NCBI GenBank assembly: GCA_029211065.1
Contig: JARGFK010000037.1
Span: 1-39,253 of the forward strand
From: Desulfobacterales bacterium
GTDB taxonomy: Bacteria > Desulfobacterota > Desulfobacteria > Desulfobacterales > JARGFK01
Direction of reading: 5' to 3'
Length of the DNA: 39,253 nt
The notes beneath the pieces are model-generated. The model was given only the letters and a program-made list of their open reading frames with translations, did no database searches and was not told the DNA's origin. Positions 34,837 to 39,253 of the stretch are shown in pieces. Position numbers and translations under genes: made by a program. Every line of letters starts with the position of its first letter. The stretch's first letter is position 1.

Positions 34837-35448
34837 TCATGTTTGCATTTGAAGACATCCACGGCAAATCCATTTGCCGTCGGTTTCGGTCATCCGGGTC
34901 GCCATGGCCGGTTCTCCGCATTGATCGCATACTTTGGACGACACGATTCTGGCCTTCTCCGGAATCGGCACGTCCACTGCGTTGATATTGAAAAGTTGAT
35001 CAATCGGCTTATTTAAAACATCGCAGGTCCGCTGAAAATGGAGTTTATCATATTCAGCCTGATCTTTCTTGTCGGCAGTGCCTTGTCTGATCCGTTGTAT
35101 CAGCTCCCGATGCTTTTCATCCGGCTCAAAAGCGCCGGGCTTTAATACCACCCGAAATCCTTTTTGGGAATTACGGCTGAAAAACGTAAAGGCATGCTTG
35201 CCGTACTCCTTATAGATAAAATTACCCTTGCCGAACGTACATCCGGTCAACACCTGGACGGCATCCGCATCGCAGGCGTCTGTTTCCACAACCGTTACCA
35301 GTTCTTCGTCCAAGGCTTTGTTCTCTCTGAGAACTTCTATCCCGGCTTTGGCCGCCCGAAAACCAAGGGCAATTCCCGGACAGGTATGGCCGTGAAATTC
35401 AATACATTTCCGCCATTCCTGGCTTTCTAAAATTTTTTCGGCGCTCAT
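34837..35448 (-). CDS. FmdE family protein (formylmethanofuran dehydrogenase subunit E-like)
   Basis: The 203-residue protein has the FmdE core FHGHTCPGIALGFRA with the conserved Cys/His, the VETDACDADAVQVLTGCTFGKGN block with further cysteines, and a C-terminal zinc ribbon (CDQCGEP...WICRGC). FmdE proteins occur in methanogens and many anaerobic bacteria; the bacterial role is not settled but is linked to molybdenum or tungsten enzymes. ATG 35448 overlaps the isochorismatase-like stop by 4 nt (ATGA), so the two are co-translated. Confidence 0.92.
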   Translation of the reverse strand: MSAEKILESQEWRKCIEFHGHTCPGIALGFRAAKAGIEVLRENKALDEELVTVVETDACDADAVQVLTGCTFGKGNFIYKEYGKHAFTFFSRNSQKGFRVVLKPGAFEPDEKHRELIQRIRQGTADKKDQAEYDKLHFQRTCDVLNKPIDQLFNINAVDVPIPEKARIVSSKVCDQCGEPAMATRMTETDGKWICRGCLQMQT

Positions 35449-36011
35449 ATTTTATCTCCAGTAAAATGAATCATATCCAGCAGGGTAAATCGAAACCGGT
35501 CCGCCGCCTGGGCCGGCAGGACCGTAAAGTGAAACAGGGTATACGCCTGTTCATAATCTGTCTTGGCCGTCATTCCGTCTATGGGTATAACGGCGGTGTA
35601 ATTTAACTCCCGGGTGGCTTTCGTGGCGGTATTCAATACCGAGATGTTGGAGCGATACCCGGTAATAATGAGCGTATCGATGCTAAAGAGATTTAAATAT
35701 GACTGTAATTCACCGCCGGTGAACTTGTCAAACCCATCCGGATAGATGACGGGTTCGTTCGGCCGCCGGTTTAAACCGGTATATACCTTTCCTTCCGGTG
35801 TGCCTTTATTTCGGAATGAAACCGTATAAATGATCGGCAGGCCCACCTCCCGGGCCCGGTCTAAAAATTTCGGTACGGCCGGTATGAGCCGGTTGCACGG
35901 CAGCTCCGGGTTGCCCCAGCGCATGCTGCCGTCCAGTACCAGTACGGCGGTTTTGTTGACATCCACTGTGATGGGCTCCGGCATCGGCAGTTGCGGTTTT
36001 TTCTGGTTCAT
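35445..36011 (-). CDS. Isochorismatase-like protein lacking the catalytic cysteine
   Basis: The 188-residue protein has the cysteine-hydrolase fold of isochorismatases: TAVLVLDGSMRWGNPELP with the catalytic aspartate, IPAVPKFLDRAREVGLPIIYTVSFRN, and TLIITGYRSNISVLNTATKATRELNY. In active family members the last block reads TG-x-x-T-x-x-C-V; here the cysteine is serine (TCG codon). It may be inactive as a hydrolase or have another role. ATG 36011 has GGAGA 7 nt upstream and overlaps the preceding fragment's stop. Confidence 0.85.
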   Translation of the reverse strand: MNQKKPQLPMPEPITVDVNKTAVLVLDGSMRWGNPELPCNRLIPAVPKFLDRAREVGLPIIYTVSFRNKGTPEGKVYTGLNRRPNEPVIYPDGFDKFTGGELQSYLNLFSIDTLIITGYRSNISVLNTATKATRELNYTAVIPIDGMTAKTDYEQAYTLFHFTVLPAQAADRFRFTLLDMIHFTGDKI

Positions 36012-36223
36012 TTTTTTCTCCAGACATCTGTCATATGAAACATTTCGGTTTTGGGAACGGACGTCACGCCGCGGGGTCTTTTTTCAAGGGTGCAGTTCTG
36101 TTTTTGGATATCCATCACCACCAGCGCTGTTGTTTGTGGATCAACAGTAACCGCTTTTAATTCCGGCGGGGACGGTGCTTTTACGGCTTTCCATTCATCA
36201 ACGATCGTCCCTGTTTCGCTCAT
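36008..36223 (-). pseudogene. Truncated N-terminal isochorismatase-like fragment
   Basis: This 71-residue frame (AAAGGAGG before ATG 36223) contains only the first part of an isochorismatase fold: LKAVTVDPQTTALVVMDIQ and a VPK segment. It then ends in a short unrelated tail. It parallels the N-terminus of the next gene (PITVDVNKTAVLVLD), so it is probably a deleted paralogue. Its stop overlaps the start of the intact gene. It could still be translated as a small protein. Confidence 0.6.
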
Positions 36224-36236
36224 ACAACCTCCTTTG

Positions 36237-36970
36237 TTATTGGCTTCCTTGTGACGAAACGGTCACGCTGCCGCCTTTATCAAATTTTTCATCCTTCAGC
36301 TTCTTGTAATAGGATTGATATAATTGAATGGCTGCCAGGGGATTGTGGCCGGTTACCCGGTCCTTGGCAACCAGCACCGTACACAGGGCATCGGCATAAC
36401 GCATGACCAAGGAATCATGGCCGACTCACAGTCCGAAAATGATATTGAACTCCGTGTTCATACTATTTAAAACCTTTGCCTGTGTGATGGGGCTGCACAT
36501 GGGCTCAAAACTTCCGGGGTTGCATTTTTGTGCTTCAGTCAGATCCAGAAACTCTTTCGGCGTTCTACCGACTTTATACACCACTGAAGCCATGCTAAAT
36601 CCCTGGGCCGTCAATATTTCGATAAAATTTTTGCTTCCTGTTTCAAGCCGCCGCAAAAGGCAAGCCCCAGCTTTTTATAACCCATTTTATGGGCAAACTC
36701 GATGGTTTCCTGAACGCGGGGCTTGATGGCATAGCGCACATGGGGATTGTCCTTGCCGCGATTGACATAGCATTCGCCCTCCTGAATGCTGGCGTTTCTT
36801 GCAAAGTTTTTAACCGTGGCCTCTTCATATTCCGAGAGCGAGGCCTTAACTACTTTGCTTAAATTAACGGTTGGGCAAAAGGCCGGTCCTTTACCATCCG
36901 GCTGACGACATATCTTTTTTTCAATTTTACAATCCGCGCATCGCGGGATCCTGGCAGCAGAATTTTTCAT
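36237..36970 (-). CDS. DUF1847 family metal-binding protein, probable selenoprotein, with a frameshift
   Basis: ATG 36970 follows GGGAGA. The N-terminus has [11 protein letters not shown]; then come [26 protein letters not shown] and, in the -1 frame, [38 protein letters not shown] and [13 protein letters not shown] at 36426-36428 replaces the cysteine of the family block [32 protein letters not shown] and GHNPLAA follow in frame to TAA 36237-36239. The family is a cysteine-rich putative metal-binding protein of anaerobes with no known reaction. A one-base shift lies between about 36614 and 36636 (probably a lost A), and could be mutation or assembly error. It heads a minus-strand cluster and ends 13 nt before the next gene. 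Confidence 0.8.
36391..36428 (-). promoter_or_regulatory. Candidate Sec UGA and bacterial SECIS hairpin in the DUF1847 gene
   Basis: After TGA (36428-36426), TCGGC (36424-36420) pairs with GCCGA (36395-36391), stacked on CATGA (36419-36415) pairing with TCATG (36406-36402). The apical loop TTCCTTGG (36414-36407) ends in GG 18-19 nt after the UGA. This spacing and the loop guanines match bacterial SECIS requirements. CGTTAT is a one-sided bulge. Confidence 0.65.
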
Positions 36971-37043
36971 TACATCTCCCTTTTAGATATGCATTTAAAC
37001 ACAATCGGAATTATCTTTACAACCAAAGGAATTTCCCAAGTCG

Positions 37044-37181
37044 TTATCGCATCATGGTCAGCCGCCGCGCGCCCCGGATCTGCCTGAAGTTTGCCCCCTC
37101 GCTGATACAACGCAAAACCAGTTCAGCATCCACCACCTGGGTGCCGGCGACGGCATCGATACCAAAATCAAACAGAATCGG
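37044..37181 (-). pseudogene. C-terminal fragment of a DUF364-type protein
   Basis: In frame directly after the TAG stop of the MBL gene, 45 codons read FGIDAVAGTQVVDAELVL, then CISEGANFRQIRGARRLTM and stop. This is the C-terminal end of the DUF364 (putative heavy-metal chelation) family. The rest of that protein is missing. It is probably a remnant rather than part of the MBL product. Confidence 0.55.
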
Positions 37182-38030
37182 CTAAAATTCCATACTCAAG
37201 CCGACATGGGAAAACTGAAATATATCTTCAAATTCCTGTTTGATGCGGGCGATTGCCGCCTGGCCGGTGCAATGGGAGGGCACCAGGTGCTGAATGTTAT
37301 AGGACCTTAAGGCCTTGATGCTTTCACTGAGCTGTACCTCGCCGGAAAACCCGATGTGCGTTCCCCCGATAATACCGTAGATTTTATCAACGCCGGACTT
37401 TTTGATGATATGGTTGAGGGTATTGATGATGCCGGCATGGGCGCACCCCAGAACGATCATCAGTCCCTTTCCCGTGTGAATGGCCATGGATTGGTCGTCC
37501 TGAATGATATCGGGGATAACCTTGCCGTCGCGCCGCGCAAAGCGGTCGCCCATATCGCCGCCTTCAAAGGGCGTTTTGCGGGGGACTTCTCCGGTCAGGA
37601 ATATGCCGTCTTCAATTTCAACATAATTTTCGTTGAATATAAATCGGGCGCCCATTTTTTCAAGATACCCTTTGGTAAAGGGTATGCCGCCGTATGTCTC
37701 TTTTTCATTCTTTTTCCTGAATTTATATAAAAAGATATCCGGATGGGCATAGACGTCCATCTTTTTTTTGCCCTGGATGCGAAGCACATCCGGCAGGCCG
37801 CCGACATGATCGCCATGGCCGTGGCTGAGTACGATTTTATTGATTGCAGTCAAATCTTTATTTAGGACCAGTGCGTTGTGAACTACTGTTTTCCCCTTGC
37901 CGGTATCAAACAGAAAATTCCCATTCCCCGTCTCGATATACGCGCTGAACCCATGCTCTCCGATCGCCTCACTGCGTCCCGGGACTACATTGTCCGTGAG
38001 AATCGTCACCCGGCCCTTGACTATTCTCAT
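37182..38030 (-). CDS. Metallo-beta-lactamase-fold hydrolase
   Basis: The 282-residue protein has the MBL metal site VLSHGHGDHVGGLPD, a second histidine in VLGCAHAGIINTL and a third in VPSHCTGQAA. The GCAHAGIIN block and the NFLFDTGKG start are typical of the dihydropterin/RFA-P synthase-related and F390-like group common in anaerobes. The substrate is unknown. ATG 38030 is chosen because AGGAG lies 9 nt upstream; ATG 38039 has no spacing. It is downstream of the Mrp gene on the same strand. Confidence 0.88.
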   Translation of the reverse strand: MRIVKGRVTILTDNVVPGRSEAIGEHGFSAYIETGNGNFLFDTGKGKTVVHNALVLNKDLTAINKIVLSHGHGDHVGGLPDVLRIQGKKKMDVYAHPDIFLYKFRKKNEKETYGGIPFTKGYLEKMGARFIFNENYVEIEDGIFLTGEVPRKTPFEGGDMGDRFARRDGKVIPDIIQDDQSMAIHTGKGLMIVLGCAHAGIINTLNHIIKKSGVDKIYGIIGGTHIGFSGEVQLSESIKALRSYNIQHLVPSHCTGQAAIARIKQEFEDIFQFSHVGLSMEF

Positions 38031-38110
38031 TTTCAGCATCTCCTATATGTTGTTATCACCTGATTCACCATCGGCAGCCTTTCTCATGGGACACAGCAAT
38101 AGCTATCGCG

Positions 38111-38968
38111 TTAACATATATCGGCTATCTTTCTGGCGATCTCTGCAAATGCCGCCGATGTCGGGGAGCCCTCATATTTTTCCTGAAGAGATTCTCCGGC
38201 ATCCCCACAGGAGACCACCTTTGGATCAAAGGGAATTTTCCCGATAAAATTTATACCGGCAGCCTTGGCGGTTCTTTCCCCGCCACCTGAGCCGAAGAGA
38301 TCAACCCCCTGGCTGCAGTGAGGACAGATAAACCCGCTCATATTTTCAATAAGCCCCAGAATTTCCATTTTAACTGTCCTGCAAAAACTAATGGACTTCC
38401 TGACATCGGCCAGGGAAACCTCCTGGGGCGTCGTCACGATAACAGCTTTAACATCCGAAATCGTCTGGGCAATGGTCAGAGGTTCATCACCGGTCCCCGG
38501 TGGAGAATCAATCACCAGATAATCAAGATCGCCCCAGCCGACTTCGCCCAGAAACTGCTTTATGATGGAATTTTTCATGGGACCCCGCCAGATAATGGCA
38601 TCGTCCTTATTGACGATGAGCGATTCGATTGAAACCGCCCTCAGATTTTCCGAATAGCGCATCGGGCTCAATTTGTTGCTTTCTCCGAAGTCCAGCATGC
38701 CGTTTAACCCGAGCATGCGCGGCACATCCGGGCCATGAATGTCAACATCCATCAGCCCCACCCGGTATCCCATGTTGGCAAGCGCTATGGACAGATTGAC
38801 CGACACGCTGGTTTTGCCGACACCCCCTTTGCCGCTCATGACCAGCAATTTGTTTTTTATTTTTCCCAGCGAATTTGTTACGGATTTTTCCTTCTCAGCT
38901 TGAGCGATTAATCTTTCCATTTCAGATTTGGATTGGATCTGAACGGTTCCTTTCTTGCGAGCTTCCAT
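38111..38968 (-). CDS. mrp: Mrp/NBP35-type P-loop ATPase (Fe-S cluster carrier)
   Basis: The 285-residue protein has the deviant Walker A MSGKGGVGKTSVSVNL, switch DVDIHGPDVPRMLGL, the DYLVIDSPPGTGDEPL block and the cluster-binding pair in ICPHC. Mrp/ApbC/NBP35 ATPases assemble and deliver 4Fe-4S clusters. ATG 38968 follows AGGAGGAG by 8 nt. Anaerobes often keep such genes beside MBL hydrolases and DUF364 or DUF1847-like metal proteins, as here. Confidence 0.94.
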   Translation of the reverse strand: MEARKKGTVQIQSKSEMERLIAQAEKEKSVTNSLGKIKNKLLVMSGKGGVGKTSVSVNLSIALANMGYRVGLMDVDIHGPDVPRMLGLNGMLDFGESNKLSPMRYSENLRAVSIESLIVNKDDAIIWRGPMKNSIIKQFLGEVGWGDLDYLVIDSPPGTGDEPLTIAQTISDVKAVIVTTPQEVSLADVRKSISFCRTVKMEILGLIENMSGFICPHCSQGVDLFGSGGGERTAKAAGINFIGKIPFDPKVVSCGDAGESLQEKYEGSPTSAAFAEIARKIADIC

Positions 38969-39253
38969 ATGAAATCTCTCCTCCTTATCATCTATCGATA
39001 ATCTTATTTAAACGAATTCTAAATCATCAGTTGGATATGCCATTTCGGTCCCGGCAAAGCGGAGAGCCGCCAAAACAGTTGATGAGAATGCCGGATCCCG
39101 CATGCGCATGAATAACTAAACACAAAGCGTTTATATACAAAACAAAGATCGCGAATGCAAGCCGGTGGATTATCCTCCAGTAATTCTGGGCGAACAGATT
39201 AAAGTGGATATTTCCTGTAGATATTTGAGTTAAATAGAGTATTCGTGATAATT
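38969..39253. other. Gene-free right edge
   Basis: No supported gene. On the minus strand about 39040-39120 reads HAHAGSGILINCFGGSPLC before a stop, which could be the end of an unrecognised gene or chance. The promoter of the mrp gene should lie in this segment, but I see no clear -35/-10 pair. Confidence 0.5.

Noticed and set aside
36614-36640. Programmed -1 frameshifting in the DUF1847 gene
   Set aside because: No X-XXY-YYZ slippery heptamer in the right frame; a lost A in a homopolymer is simpler.

Overview
The window looks like chromosomal DNA from an anaerobic Desulfobacterota-type (former deltaproteobacterial) organism, possibly from an environmental assembly. The reasons are a tungsten-enzyme locus (aldehyde:ferredoxin oxidoreductase family protein plus a TupABC tungstate importer), a selenocysteine-containing selenophosphate synthetase with YedF, an FmdE-like protein, an Mrp/NBP35 ATPase, and many mobile or decayed elements. 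The assignment rests on gene content only.

Layout. 1-7744: the 3' part of a giant secreted or surface protein gene (beta-helix repeats, CARDB, Ig-like and FN3 modules), open at the left edge. 7745-9694: a group II intron with a reverse-transcriptase gene that carries an in-frame UGA. 9700-11820: an AT-richer accessory stretch with a GIY-YIG nuclease fused to an EVE/PUA-like domain, a REP-transposase remnant, a VapC/Phd-type toxin-antitoxin pair and a second PIN-toxin fragment. 11819-20399, minus strand: a nitrilase-family hydrolase, aconitase, then hemY, hemH, hemN and hemE (transcribed hemE to hemY). 20555-23980: a TVP38/DedA-type membrane protein, a REP-like hairpin region, two plus-strand genes each interrupted by an in-frame UAG, and a small ABM-domain protein. 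23995-29825: the tungsten locus, with the AOR gene divergent from an HTH-PBP regulator and tupABC. 29921-31768: promoter, selD (UGA-Sec), yedF and terminator. 31767-34310: an SDR, a hotdog fragment, a DUF4143 ATPase and a long perfect inverted repeat. 34310-36970, minus strand: a tight cluster of DUF1847 protein, a broken and an intact isochorismatase-like protein, an FmdE-like protein and a PaaI-like thioesterase. 37044-38968: a DUF364 remnant, an MBL-fold hydrolase and an Mrp ATPase.

The strongest unusual signal is the DUF1847 gene at 36237-36970. Its most conserved C-terminal cysteine (GL-C-VGHDS) is encoded by UGA, the family sequence continues for 62 codons beyond it, and a hairpin suitable for a bacterial SECIS follows directly. 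The same window encodes selD with its own UGA-Sec codon, so the host very probably decodes UGA as selenocysteine. A one-base frameshift upstream in the same gene is the main caveat. Functionally, TupABC would supply tungstate to the AOR, SelD/YedF would supply selenium for Sec, and the DUF1847/isochorismatase-like/FmdE-like/thioesterase cluster may be an undescribed redox or metal-dependent module.
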